Source of the DNA: Pseudomonas orientalis
GTDB taxonomy: Bacteria > Pseudomonadota > Gammaproteobacteria > Pseudomonadales > Pseudomonadaceae
Reading direction: 5' to 3'
NCBI RefSeq assembly: GCF_001439815.1
Contig: NZ_JYLM01000004.1
Span: 460,554-524,553, forward strand
DNA length: 64,000 bases
This document shows, one piece after another, positions 8,702 to 16,138 of the stretch (positions are counted from its first letter, which is position 1; every line of letters starts with the position of its first letter). The notes beneath the pieces were generated by a model. That model had not been told where the DNA came from. It ran no database searches and saw only the letters and a list, made by a program, of their open reading frames with translations. Made by a program: the position numbers and the translations under genes.

Positions 8702-9613
8702 CTACAACTCAATGCTCATGCCGTCGTAGGCTACTTCGACATTACGCCGCACCAACTCGGCTCGCTCGGGGGAGTCTTCATCGAGGATCGGGTTGGTGTT
8801 GTTGATGTGGATAAGGACTTTGCGCTGCTTCGGCAATTGTTCCAGCACTTCGAGCATGCCGCCGGGACCATTCTGCGCCAGGTGGCCCATTTCGCGGCCG
8901 GTGCGGGTGCCGACGCCACGGCGCTGCATTTCGTCGTCGTCCCACATCGTGCCGTCCACCAGCAGGCAGTCGCTGCCGGCCATGATCTCCAGCAGCGGCG
9001 CGTCGACCTTGCCCAGGCCCGGGGCGTAGAACAGTTTGCCGCCGGTGCGCAGGTCTTCGACGATCAGGCCGATGTTGTCGCCCGGGTGCGGGTCGAAGCG
9101 ATGCGGCGAATAAGGCGGCGCTGCGCTGCGCAGCGGCAGTGGGGTGAAGCGCAGGTTGGGGCAGGCGGGGATGGTGAAGCTGGCGTCCAGCTCGATGCGG
9201 TTCCAGGCCAGGCCGCCGTTCCAGTGGGTGAGCATGGTGAACAGCGGGAAACCGGTGCTCAGGTCTTCATGGACCATATCGGTGCACCACACCTGGTGCG
9301 GGCAACCCTCGCGCAGGCTCAGCAGGCCGGTGGTGTGGTCGATCTGGCTGTCCATCAGGATGATCGCGCCGATGCCGGTGTCACGCAGGGCGCGGCCCGG
9401 TTGCATCGGCGCAAAGCCCTGCAATTGCGCGCGGATATCCGGCGATGCATTGCACAGCACCCAGTTCACACCATCGTCGGAAATCGCGATGGACGACTGG
9501 GTGCGCGCCTGGGCCCGCAGGCTGCCATCACGAAAACCTGCGCAGTTCACGCAGTTGCAGTTCCACTGCGGGAAGCCACCGCCGGCGGCGGAACCTAGAA
9601 TCTGGACAAACAT
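8702..9613 (-). CDS. pqqB: PqqB, metallo-hydrolase-fold oxygenase
   Basis: 303 residues, the family length, starting [19 protein letters not shown] with the conserved GSAAGGG and the CNC motif just after. Metal-binding-fold motifs include [23 protein letters not shown] and HINNTNPIL. PqqB is proposed to hydroxylate the cross-linked Tyr of processed PqqA. The start is the ATG at 9613. A terminator-like hairpin at 9644-9668 lies between it and pqqA, so pqqB and later genes depend on read-through. Confidence 0.95.
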   Translation of the reverse strand: MFVQILGSAAGGGFPQWNCNCVNCAGFRDGSLRAQARTQSSIAISDDGVNWVLCNASPDIRAQLQGFAPMQPGRALRDTGIGAIILMDSQIDHTTGLLSLREGCPHQVWCTDMVHEDLSTGFPLFTMLTHWNGGLAWNRIELDASFTIPACPNLRFTPLPLRSAAPPYSPHRFDPHPGDNIGLIVEDLRTGGKLFYAPGLGKVDAPLLEIMAGSDCLLVDGTMWDDDEMQRRGVGTRTGREMGHLAQNGPGGMLEVLEQLPKQRKVLIHINNTNPILDEDSPERAELVRRNVEVAYDGMSIEL

Positions 9614-9636
9614 GATCGCTCCATCAGCAAAGCTCA

Positions 9637-9668
9637 AAACAAAAACGCCCCGGGCGAACCGAGGCGTT
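9637..9668 (-). terminator. intrinsic terminator/attenuator between pqqA and pqqB
   Basis: Read on the minus strand: AACGCC-t-CGG, a five-base TTCGC loop, CCG-g-GGCGTT (one internal mismatch), followed by GTTTTTGTTTT. It lies 16 nt after the pqqA stop codon. Partial read-through would give an excess of the short pqqA transcript over pqqBCDE, as expected for a peptide precursor used up stoichiometrically. Confidence 0.85.
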
Positions 9669-9683
9669 GTAGTACCCAGCGAA

Positions 9684-9758
9684 TTAGCGGCTGGCGAAGT
9701 ACATGGTGACTTCGAAACCGATGCGCAGATCAGTGTAAGCAGGTTTGGACCAGGTCAT
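9684..9758 (-). CDS. pqqA: PQQ precursor peptide PqqA
   Basis: 24-residue ribosomal peptide beginning [17 protein letters not shown] and ending TMYFASR. The conserved Glu16 and Tyr20 (E-V-T-M-Y) are the residues joined to become PQQ. The ATG at 9758 has AGGAG 7 nt upstream; an in-frame ATG two codons earlier (9764) is too close to that site. It is the first gene after the promoter region and is separated from pqqB by a terminator. Confidence 0.96.
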   Translation of the reverse strand: MTWSKPAYTDLRIGFEVTMYFASR

Positions 9759-9789
9759 ATTCATACTCCTATCAAGGGACGGGATGTTC

Positions 9790-9860
9790 ACTACCAAGTA
9801 GTACATATAGTCCACCTCCCATGGGAGATGTTCAGATATTGCGTGTGAATATTACGCAAT
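9790..9860 (-). promoter_or_regulatory. pqqA promoter region with three dyads
   Basis: The pqqF-pqqA gap holds three inverted repeats: ACTAC-CAA-GTAGT (9790-9802), the 12-bp palindrome CTCCCATGGGAG (9816-9827) and ATTGCGT-N9-ACGCAAT (9838-9860). On the minus strand a TATATG -10-like element lies between the first two. This looks like an activator- or repressor-controlled promoter. I do not recognise the regulator. Confidence 0.5.
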
Positions 9861-9916
9861 TCTTTTCGAGTTAGCGCTGTCTTGAAAGAAAAAGCCTGTT
9901 GCAGGGTTGGCAATGA

Positions 9917-12298
9917 TCACTCCGCCAGCTGCCAGGCCATTCGGCTGAACGGCCCGTTAGCGAGGCAATGCCAGCCACCTGTGGCGTCGTTCAGCTGTTG
10001 GGCGGCATGCCGCATATCGTCGCGTGAGCAGGTTTGTATCAAATCTTGTAATTGCCCCAGGTAGTCCGATGGGTGACCCGCCAAGTGCGCGTGCCACAGC
10101 AGATCGGCGGCTTGGGCCATGGGCAATGACTGGGCAGCGAATTGCTGCGCCAGCGCCTCGTTACCCATGTCAACGCTGCGTTCGATCAATGATGGCAGTT
10201 GGTTCAGAAAGGTCTGCACCTGTTCGAGGATTTCTTCCAGGGAAGCGCTGGGGGACTGCACGCCGAACAGCAGGCCGGTTTGCCCATTGATCTGTCGGAT
10301 ACCGCTCAAAACGGCGTAGCCCAGTTGTAGTTCAACGCGCAGGCGCTGGTAGAACGGCCCTTGAAGCAGGTGACCGAGCAAGCGCCAGGCGGCTTCATCG
10401 CGCAGGGCCTGGGTGGGTGTTGGGCAGAACAACAGCAGCGCCGCTTCGCTGGATTCGGTGTTTATCTCGTGCCAGAGGCGCTGGCCTTGGAGATGTTGAG
10501 GCAGGTACTGGAACTGTGCAGGCTGCCCGGGCAAACGTGCCGCAGCGGTCTTGATGGCCGCTTCACAAGCTGGCGGTAAGCCTGCGCCCAGTCCGTGCCA
10601 GCGCGCGGTGGCCCATGAGGTTGGGACTGCTTGGGGCGTCGGCTGAACACCGGCACAGCAGTTGGGCAATGCCTTGAGCAATTCGCGGATGGCGATCACC
10701 GGCGTCGAGGGCGGTGGCGGCAGCTGTTCATCGGCAGTGGTCAAGCAGTGCGTCAGCGCTTCGAGCACGGCGGGCATGGGCTCGTGGACACCGAGTATTT
10801 TTACCTGCCAGTCATTGGCGATGGTGTCGAAACACAACTCGACGCCCGCCTGTGCTGCACTCTCGCGCAACGGCTGCAAGGTGTTTTCCAGACCAGCAGG
10901 CACCGCAGAGTCGAATCGCCAGCGCAGGTACAGCGCGCCTTCGTCAGTGTCGTCCGCCAATGCCTGGCTGAAGGTCAGCGCCGACAGGTCTCGTCGCCCC
11001 CGCGAGCGATCCTGGGCGAAGGTGCGCAAGCCACGGTGGGCGCTGGTCTGGCCGCGAATCAAGCCGGCCCGTTCTTCCCTGACCGGCGGGCGCAGGAACG
11101 GATTATTCGGTGGAAGCTGCCAGCCGTGCGTGGCGGGCGGCAAATGCAGTGCGCCGAGCATGGCCTTGAGGGCTGCGAGGCCTTGGTCCGATAAATCTTC
11201 CGTGCCGTCGCGTGCCAGCGCCAGGGCGCCCTGGACCTGCTGTTGGCGCGCCTTGAGCAAGGCGAATTCTTCGCGTAACGGCGTCCAGTCGCTGTGTGCG
11301 AAAAAACTCAGCCAGTCGTACAACCGCGCCTCGATCTGTGTCGTCGAATCACTTTGGCTGTCGAGGGTAAAATCGATATCCAGCACGGCCTGTCCGGCAA
11401 AGTGATACGGCACCGAAGCGTGCACTGCCGTCGCCAGGCGTCGATCTTTGAGGTCTGCGAGCAAGCCGCCCGGCGCCGAACTGTTGAGCCAGGTACAGAG
11501 AAACGCCAGCGCTTCGCGCGGCGCATCACAGGTGATGACCTGGTGCAGATGATGATCGGCAACGTGCTGATAGCTCCGCGCTTGCCCGGCCATCAGCGCC
11601 GGTGGCGCGGCCTGGGGATGCCGCGGGCCAGGGGGCAGCTGCGCACTGAATCGCTGCGCCAGCGCTTCCAGGTCTTCCCGGGATTGCGGGCCGGCCAGGC
11701 TCAACGTCATCTGCCCGCTCTGATAGAAGCGTTGATGAAATTCGCGCAACGCCTGCTGAAAGGCCTCGCGTTCCACTGGCAGGCTGTCGCGGTTGCCCGC
11801 ATGAAATCCGCGCAATGGATGATCAGCGGCCAGGCCCTCCAGCAAAGCCACCTGTTGCTGCGCCTTGGCATCCTCAGACCAGGCCACGAACTCGGCGTGC
11901 AGCACTTCGCGTTCGCGCAGTTGGTCGTCAATGGCCAGGCGAGGGTGCGTCAGCATGTCGGCCAAGCGCACCAGCCCCTCGTCGAAGGTCGACACCGGCA
12001 GCTCGAAAAAGAACTCGGTGACGCGCTCGCGGGTGCTGGCATTCACGTGCCCGCCATGGCGCTGCACATAGGCCATCAACCCTTCGCCTGCGGGAAAACG
12101 CTCGGTTCCCAGAAACAACAGGTGCTCCAGAAAGTGCGCCAGCCCCGGCCACGCCAAAGGCGCGTCATGACTGCCCGCCGCCACGCGTAAAACAGCGGCG
12201 CAGCGCTTCAAGCGCGGCGCATGGTGCAGGCAAAGGTTCAGGCCGTTGGCCAGAGTCAGGTGCAGAGGGTGAGGGTGAATCGGCGCAGGCATGGGCAC
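9917..12298 (-). CDS. pqqF: PqqF, M16-family zinc peptidase
   Basis: 793-residue pitrilysin-type protease that trims the cross-linked PqqA peptide. The inverse zinc motif HFLEH is at residues 55-59, and the third ligand region LREREVLHAEF follows about 75 residues on. The second M16 half near the C-terminus is catalytically degenerate, as usual in this family. It is the first gene of the pqq cluster, 159 nt upstream of pqqA and likely separately transcribed. The start at 12298 could also be the ATG two codons later. Confidence 0.92.
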   Translation of the reverse strand: MPMPAPIHPHPLHLTLANGLNLCLHHAPRLKRCAAVLRVAAGSHDAPLAWPGLAHFLEHLLFLGTERFPAGEGLMAYVQRHGGHVNASTRERVTEFFFELPVSTFDEGLVRLADMLTHPRLAIDDQLREREVLHAEFVAWSEDAKAQQQVALLEGLAADHPLRGFHAGNRDSLPVEREAFQQALREFHQRFYQSGQMTLSLAGPQSREDLEALAQRFSAQLPPGPRHPQAAPPALMAGQARSYQHVADHHLHQVITCDAPREALAFLCTWLNSSAPGGLLADLKDRRLATAVHASVPYHFAGQAVLDIDFTLDSQSDSTTQIEARLYDWLSFFAHSDWTPLREEFALLKARQQQVQGALALARDGTEDLSDQGLAALKAMLGALHLPPATHGWQLPPNNPFLRPPVREERAGLIRGQTSAHRGLRTFAQDRSRGRRDLSALTFSQALADDTDEGALYLRWRFDSAVPAGLENTLQPLRESAAQAGVELCFDTIANDWQVKILGVHEPMPAVLEALTHCLTTADEQLPPPPSTPVIAIRELLKALPNCCAGVQPTPQAVPTSWATARWHGLGAGLPPACEAAIKTAAARLPGQPAQFQYLPQHLQGQRLWHEINTESSEAALLLFCPTPTQALRDEAAWRLLGHLLQGPFYQRLRVELQLGYAVLSGIRQINGQTGLLFGVQSPSASLEEILEQVQTFLNQLPSLIERSVDMGNEALAQQFAAQSLPMAQAADLLWHAHLAGHPSDYLGQLQDLIQTCSRDDMRHAAQQLNDATGGWHCLANGPFSRMAWQLAE

Positions 12299-12340
12299 TT
12301 CCGAAGCGGGGCAAGGGCCTATGCTAGCAAACCCGGTGGG

Positions 12341-13135
12341 TCAGGGCTTGTGCAGTGCGCCGTAAAGCTCGGGACGACGGTCCTGCAAGTAATGATTGGC
12401 GGCGCGGGCGTCGAGGATCGCTTGCCGCTCCAGCGTGCCGACGATCAACGTCTCATCCAGGCCCGCCTGGGCGATGCGCTGACCGTCGGGCGCGGCAATG
12501 CTGCTTTGGCCGCAGTAGTGAATATCGCCTTCGTGTCCGCAGTAGTTGGCATAGGCCACGAAGCATTGGTTCTCGAACGCCCGTGCCCGCACGGTGACGT
12601 CGGCGACAAAATCGAACGGCACCATATTGGCGGTGGGCACCAGGATCAGCTCGGCACCGGCCAGCGCCAGGCGGCGCGTGTTTTCCGGGAACTCCAGGTC
12701 ATAGCAAATCAGCAAACCCAGCTTCCAGCCGTTCAACTCCACCAGCGGGAAGTCGTCATCACCGGCGCTGAACATCGAATGGTCCAGATCGCCAAACAGA
12801 TGGGTCTTGCGATAGTTGCACAGGCGTGTGCCATGGGCGTCGATCAACTGCACGGCGTTGTAGACCTGGCCATCCTCGGCCCGCTCCGGATAGCCGTACA
12901 CAATCGCCAGCCCGGCACTTTGCGCGATGTCGGCAATGGTTTGGGCCGACTCCCCATCCTTCGCCTCGGCCAGCGCGCCTGCCGCCTCGGCGCCAATGTT
13001 GTAGCCCGTCAGGAACATCTCCGGCAACACGAGCACATCGGCTCCCGCCGCTTCATGGGCCAGTTGTCGCAGGCGCTTGAGATTACCGGCGACATCCAGC
13101 GGCAGTGGCGGGCATTGGTACAGGGCGACACGCAT
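12341..13135 (-). CDS. davA: 5-aminovaleramidase DavA, nitrilase superfamily
   Basis: 264-residue carbon-nitrogen hydrolase that converts 5-aminovaleramide to 5-aminovalerate and ammonia. The catalytic triad is visible: Glu39 (VLPEMF), Lys110 (NYRKTH) and Cys144 (LLICYDLEFPE). It lies 10 nt after davB, as in P. putida, where the davBA pair also sits beside pqq genes and an Lrp regulator. Context makes DavA far more likely than a generic nitrilase. Confidence 0.92.
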   Translation of the reverse strand: MRVALYQCPPLPLDVAGNLKRLRQLAHEAAGADVLVLPEMFLTGYNIGAEAAGALAEAKDGESAQTIADIAQSAGLAIVYGYPERAEDGQVYNAVQLIDAHGTRLCNYRKTHLFGDLDHSMFSAGDDDFPLVELNGWKLGLLICYDLEFPENTRRLALAGAELILVPTANMVPFDFVADVTVRARAFENQCFVAYANYCGHEGDIHYCGQSSIAAPDGQRIAQAGLDETLIVGTLERQAILDARAANHYLQDRRPELYGALHKP

Positions 13136-13145
13136 GTCAGGCTCC

Positions 13146-14849
13146 TTATTCGGGCAGGGCGATGGGCCCTATCTCGTCAAACACATCGCCGGGCCCCGGG
13201 TTTTCCGGATGAGTGCTGCCGCCGAAGTGGTTCATGATGCCCCACACCGCGTTCAGCGAGGTCTGCACCGCGCCTTCCACCCACGCCGGGGTCCAGGAAA
13301 CGTCGTCGCCAGCGATAAAAATCCCACGTTGCTCGGCAGGCATGTCCTTCTGCATGAAGTGCGCATACATGCGCTGGTTATACCGATAGTGGCCGGGCAA
13401 TGCACCTTTGAAGGCCCCGAGGAAGTGCGGGTCGGCTTCCCAGGACACCGTGATCGGGTCGCCGATGATGCGCGCCTTGATGTCGACCTTCGGATAGATC
13501 TTGGCCAGCGCGTCGAGTGCCAGCTTGACCCGCTTATCGATGGGCTGGGGCAGCATTTTCAGCGCGTCGCTCATCCACGAGTAGGACAGGCAGATCACGC
13601 CCGGCTTGTCGTCGCCGTTGTCGAACAGATAGGTGCCACGGGTCAGGCGGTCGGTGAGCGTCATGCTCATCAGGTCTCGGCCGGTTTGCGGGTCTTTGTC
13701 TTTCCAGAACGGGCGGTCGACCATGACGAAGGTTTTCGATGACTGCATGTAACGCGTGCGGTCCAGGGCCATCCACATTTTTTGCGAGAACAGGGTTTCG
13801 TCGCATTCGATCTGGGTGGTCAGCAGCCAGCTCTGGCAGGTGGTCAACACGGCGGCGTACTCGCGGGTGTCACCGTAGGTGTCGGTGACGGCGAAACGAC
13901 CGTCGGCAGCGTGGGCGATGCGCTTCACCCCTGCCCGTGGCGCGCCTCTGTGCAATGAGCTGAGGCTGGTGCCGGCGGGCCAGTGGGCACAGCGCTCCGG
14001 TACGTGACGCCAAATGCCCATGGGCACTTGGGCCACGCCGCCAACCACCAAGTGTTGGTGGTCGTCACAATTGGTCATCACCACGCGGAAGATTTCCAGC
14101 ATGGAGTTGGGGAAGTCCGAGTCCCAGCCGCCGGTGCCGAAACCTACCTGGCCAAAGACTTCGCGATGATGGAACGACAACTTTGCGAAGGCTTTTGAGG
14201 TGGCGACGAAGTCGTAGAAGGTGCGGTCGTCCCACAGCGGCACCAGCTTATTCCACAGCGCCTTGAGCCGCGCCACGTCGCGGTCGCGGATCGCTTGCTG
14301 GATATCGCTGAACTGTGACCCTGCTTCCAGGGCATCGGCCCAGGCATCGGCCACTTCCTGGAACAGCGCAGGCAAGTCGGACAGTTTTTGCGCGTAGTGG
14401 GTCTGGCCTTCCAGATCGATAACGGTGCTGCCGGATGCCGGCGTCAGCGGGTTGGGGAAGGGTTTGGTGTCCAGGCCCAGTTTGTCCACATAGTGATAGA
14501 AAGCGGTGGACGACACTGGAAAACGCATCCCACCCAGCTCGGCGATAATGCCTTCGGCGCCTTCAAACGCCTGGGAGCGCAGGCGACCGCCCATCTTCGA
14601 GGCTTCGTACACCACCGGCTTCAAGCCCAGCTTCATCAGTTCGTAGGCCGCCACCAGCCCCGCAATGCCGGCGCCCACGATCGCCACTTCGGCGCCGTGG
14701 TGGGCGGCAGGAATACTGCCCAGGCCGGCGGGATGCTCGATCCAGTCATCAAAGGCAAACGGGAAATCCGGGCCGAAGATGGTGATGGGTTTCTTACCGT
14801 CGGTGGGGTGGCGATGGGGCTTGGCGATGCTGCTGGACGGAATGCTCAT
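13146..14849 (-). CDS. davB: L-lysine 2-monooxygenase DavB
   Basis: 567-residue flavin amine-oxidase-family enzyme that oxidatively decarboxylates L-lysine to 5-aminovaleramide. The Rossmann motif VAIVGAGIAGLVAAYEL covers residues 55-71 and the family GG motif follows (KMGGRLRSQ, ELGGMRFP). The C-terminal FAD segment GIFIAGDDVSWTPAWVEGA is intact. It forms an operon with davA. An Lrp-type gene ends 146 nt upstream on the same strand. A related activity, tryptophan 2-monooxygenase, cannot be excluded by sequence alone, but the davA neighbour argues against it. Confidence 0.92.
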   Translation of the reverse strand: MSIPSSSIAKPHRHPTDGKKPITIFGPDFPFAFDDWIEHPAGLGSIPAAHHGAEVAIVGAGIAGLVAAYELMKLGLKPVVYEASKMGGRLRSQAFEGAEGIIAELGGMRFPVSSTAFYHYVDKLGLDTKPFPNPLTPASGSTVIDLEGQTHYAQKLSDLPALFQEVADAWADALEAGSQFSDIQQAIRDRDVARLKALWNKLVPLWDDRTFYDFVATSKAFAKLSFHHREVFGQVGFGTGGWDSDFPNSMLEIFRVVMTNCDDHQHLVVGGVAQVPMGIWRHVPERCAHWPAGTSLSSLHRGAPRAGVKRIAHAADGRFAVTDTYGDTREYAAVLTTCQSWLLTTQIECDETLFSQKMWMALDRTRYMQSSKTFVMVDRPFWKDKDPQTGRDLMSMTLTDRLTRGTYLFDNGDDKPGVICLSYSWMSDALKMLPQPIDKRVKLALDALAKIYPKVDIKARIIGDPITVSWEADPHFLGAFKGALPGHYRYNQRMYAHFMQKDMPAEQRGIFIAGDDVSWTPAWVEGAVQTSLNAVWGIMNHFGGSTHPENPGPGDVFDEIGPIALPE

Positions 14850-14888
14850 GGCGGACCTTACTGACGACTCGGCGGGACAGTGCCCGTT

Positions 14889-14897
14889 GAGTATAGG
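14889..14897 (-). promoter_or_regulatory. davB sigma-S-like -10 (CTATACT)
   Basis: Minus strand reads CCTATACTC about 41 nt before the davB ATG. It fits the CTAYRCT extended -10 favoured by RpoS. No -35 consensus is obvious. Compare the sites at 47765 and 52431. Confidence 0.45.
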
Positions 14898-14995
14898 AAA
14901 AGATGGCAGCCAGTTTAGGGAGCGTTGCGCTCGTTAATAAGACGCAATGTGTCGTCGGATTGCACTCATTTTAGTCATTGTGACGAGATGTTCGG

Positions 14996-15478
14996 TCAGA
15001 CAGGCTGCCCGCGGTCCAGTTTGTTACTGAGAATGATCGAAGTCGTGGTTTTCTCAACACCGTCGACACTGCCGATCTGATCGAGCAATTGATCCAGCTG
15101 CTCCGGCGACTCCGTGCGCAGCCACGCCACATAATCAAACTCGCCGCTCACCGCGCACAACTGCTGCACCTGGGCCATTGCACTCAACCTGCGCAGCACT
15201 TCCTTGCCCGAGCGCGGCTGCACGGTAATCCCCACATACGCCTGCAGACCGCCATCCGCCAGGCGCTGGCCCAGGCGCACGCCATAACCGGTGATGACCT
15301 GGGTTTTCTCCAGGCGTGCCAGGCGCGACGTCACCGTGGTGCGCGCAATGCCGAGCTGCCGGGCAAGCATGGCCACGCTTTCGCGGGCGTTGAGCTGCAG
15401 GGCTGCGATCAGCTGGCGGTCGATTTCGTCCAGGACGGGCAAGGGCAGAGCTCCAGTGCGGGGGTAGTGGGCCTGCAT
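14996..15478 (-). CDS. Lrp/AsnC-family regulator, probably of davBA
   Basis: 160 residues: N-terminal AsnC-type HTH (LDEIDRQLIAALQLNARE, then LARQLGIARTTVTSRLARLE) and a C-terminal RAM effector domain. The start at 15478 gives the family length; a GTG at 15523 would add 15 residues encoded partly within a strong hairpin and is less likely. It is upstream of and co-directional with davBA, as in P. putida, so lysine-responsive control of davBA is the obvious inference. Confidence 0.88.
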   Translation of the reverse strand: MQAHYPRTGALPLPVLDEIDRQLIAALQLNARESVAMLARQLGIARTTVTSRLARLEKTQVITGYGVRLGQRLADGGLQAYVGITVQPRSGKEVLRRLSAMAQVQQLCAVSGEFDYVAWLRTESPEQLDQLLDQIGSVDGVEKTTTSIILSNKLDRGQPV

Positions 15479-15524
15479 GTTACAGGCTTGATCCGGGTTA
15501 CAGAACTGCTGTGCCAGGCACACG

Positions 15525-15547
15525 AAAGCCGCGCAATGCGCGGCTTT
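15525..15547. repeat. strong inverted repeat in the lrp-csbD gap
   Basis: Perfect 10-bp arms AAAGCCGCGC and GCGCGGCTTT with a 3-nt loop; on the plus strand it is followed by ATTT. It looks like a terminator, yet no known plus-strand gene ends here. It could be a 5'-UTR hairpin or the end of an unannotated antisense RNA. Confidence 0.7.
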
Positions 15548-15666
15548 ATTTGGGCGTCTTATCCACTTTGAACTATCACAAGCCCCATCCCCCTAAAGCT
15601 TTGTAGATAGCCCTTGGCCCAGGCTGATCCTGGGTTCTCCACTTACACGCATAGGTTTGGTGAGTT

Positions 15667-15915
15667 ATGAAAAGTGAACAAGTCGAAGGCGTTACAGAGA
15701 AGCTTGCTGGAAAGGCACAGAGCGCCGTAGGGAAATTGTTTGGTGATTCGAAACTGGAAGCTGAAGGTGTTGGACGCCAAGCTGCCGGACAGTTGACTCA
15801 AACCTATGGTGACGCGTTGGACAGCGTATCGACTTTCGTAAAGGAAAAACCCGTTGCTGCCATCGCGATTGGTGCGGTGGCCCTGTTGGTGCTGGACCGT
15901 CTGCTGCGCCGTTGA
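15667..15915 (+). CDS. CsbD-like stress protein with C-terminal membrane segment
   Basis: 82 residues. The N-terminal CsbD-like repeat is MKSEQVEGVTEKLAGKAQSA plus GKLFGDSKLEAEGVGRQ; a C-terminal hydrophobic helix AAIAIGAVALLVLDRLL ends in RR. Members are small, abundant, general-stress-induced proteins of unknown biochemical role. The membrane tail resembles ElaB/YqjD-type ribosome-associated proteins, so a membrane-tethered role is possible. The ATG follows GGTGAG. Monocistronic; divergent from the Lrp gene. Confidence 0.88.
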   Translation: MKSEQVEGVTEKLAGKAQSAVGKLFGDSKLEAEGVGRQAAGQLTQTYGDALDSVSTFVKEKPVAAIAIGAVALLVLDRLLRR

Positions 15916-16016
15916 GGTGAGGGGAAACCTTCAAAATTCAACCGTGTGGGCGGTTTGTGGACGGAAGATATTTTCTGGCGATTTTCAGTCAGGTTTCGTC
16001 TATTGCAGAAACGACA

Positions 16017-16039
16017 AAGGCCACGTAATACGTGGCCTT
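16017..16039 (-). terminator. hairpin downstream of the tRNA gene
   Basis: AAGGCCACGTA-A-TACGTGGCCTT, 11-bp perfect arms, begins 6 nt past the tRNA CCA end on the minus strand and is followed by TGTCGTTTC. It is the likely end of the tRNA transcript. Confidence 0.75.
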
Positions 16040-16044
16040 GAAGT

Positions 16045-16121
16045 TGGTGGGCCCACACGGACTTGAACCGTGGACCAAAGGATTATGAGTCCTCTGCTCT
16101 GACCAACTGAGCTATAGGCCC
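16045..16121 (-). tRNA. tRNA with CAU anticodon (probably Ile2, lysidine type)
   Basis: 77-nt cloverleaf with encoded CCA. Acceptor GGGCCTA pairs with TGGGCCC, the D stem is GCTC/GAGC, the anticodon loop is CTCATAA on stem GAGGA/TCCTT, and the T stem is CACGG/CCGTG. C4-G69 and C5-G68 in the acceptor, a GGGCC start and the variable region resemble tRNA-Ile2, whose C34 becomes lysidine by TilS. Annotation pipelines often call such genes tRNA-Met. It is not the initiator, since the stem lacks the three G-C pairs. Confidence 0.97.
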
Positions 16122-16138
16122 TTGTAACTGGACGCGGA

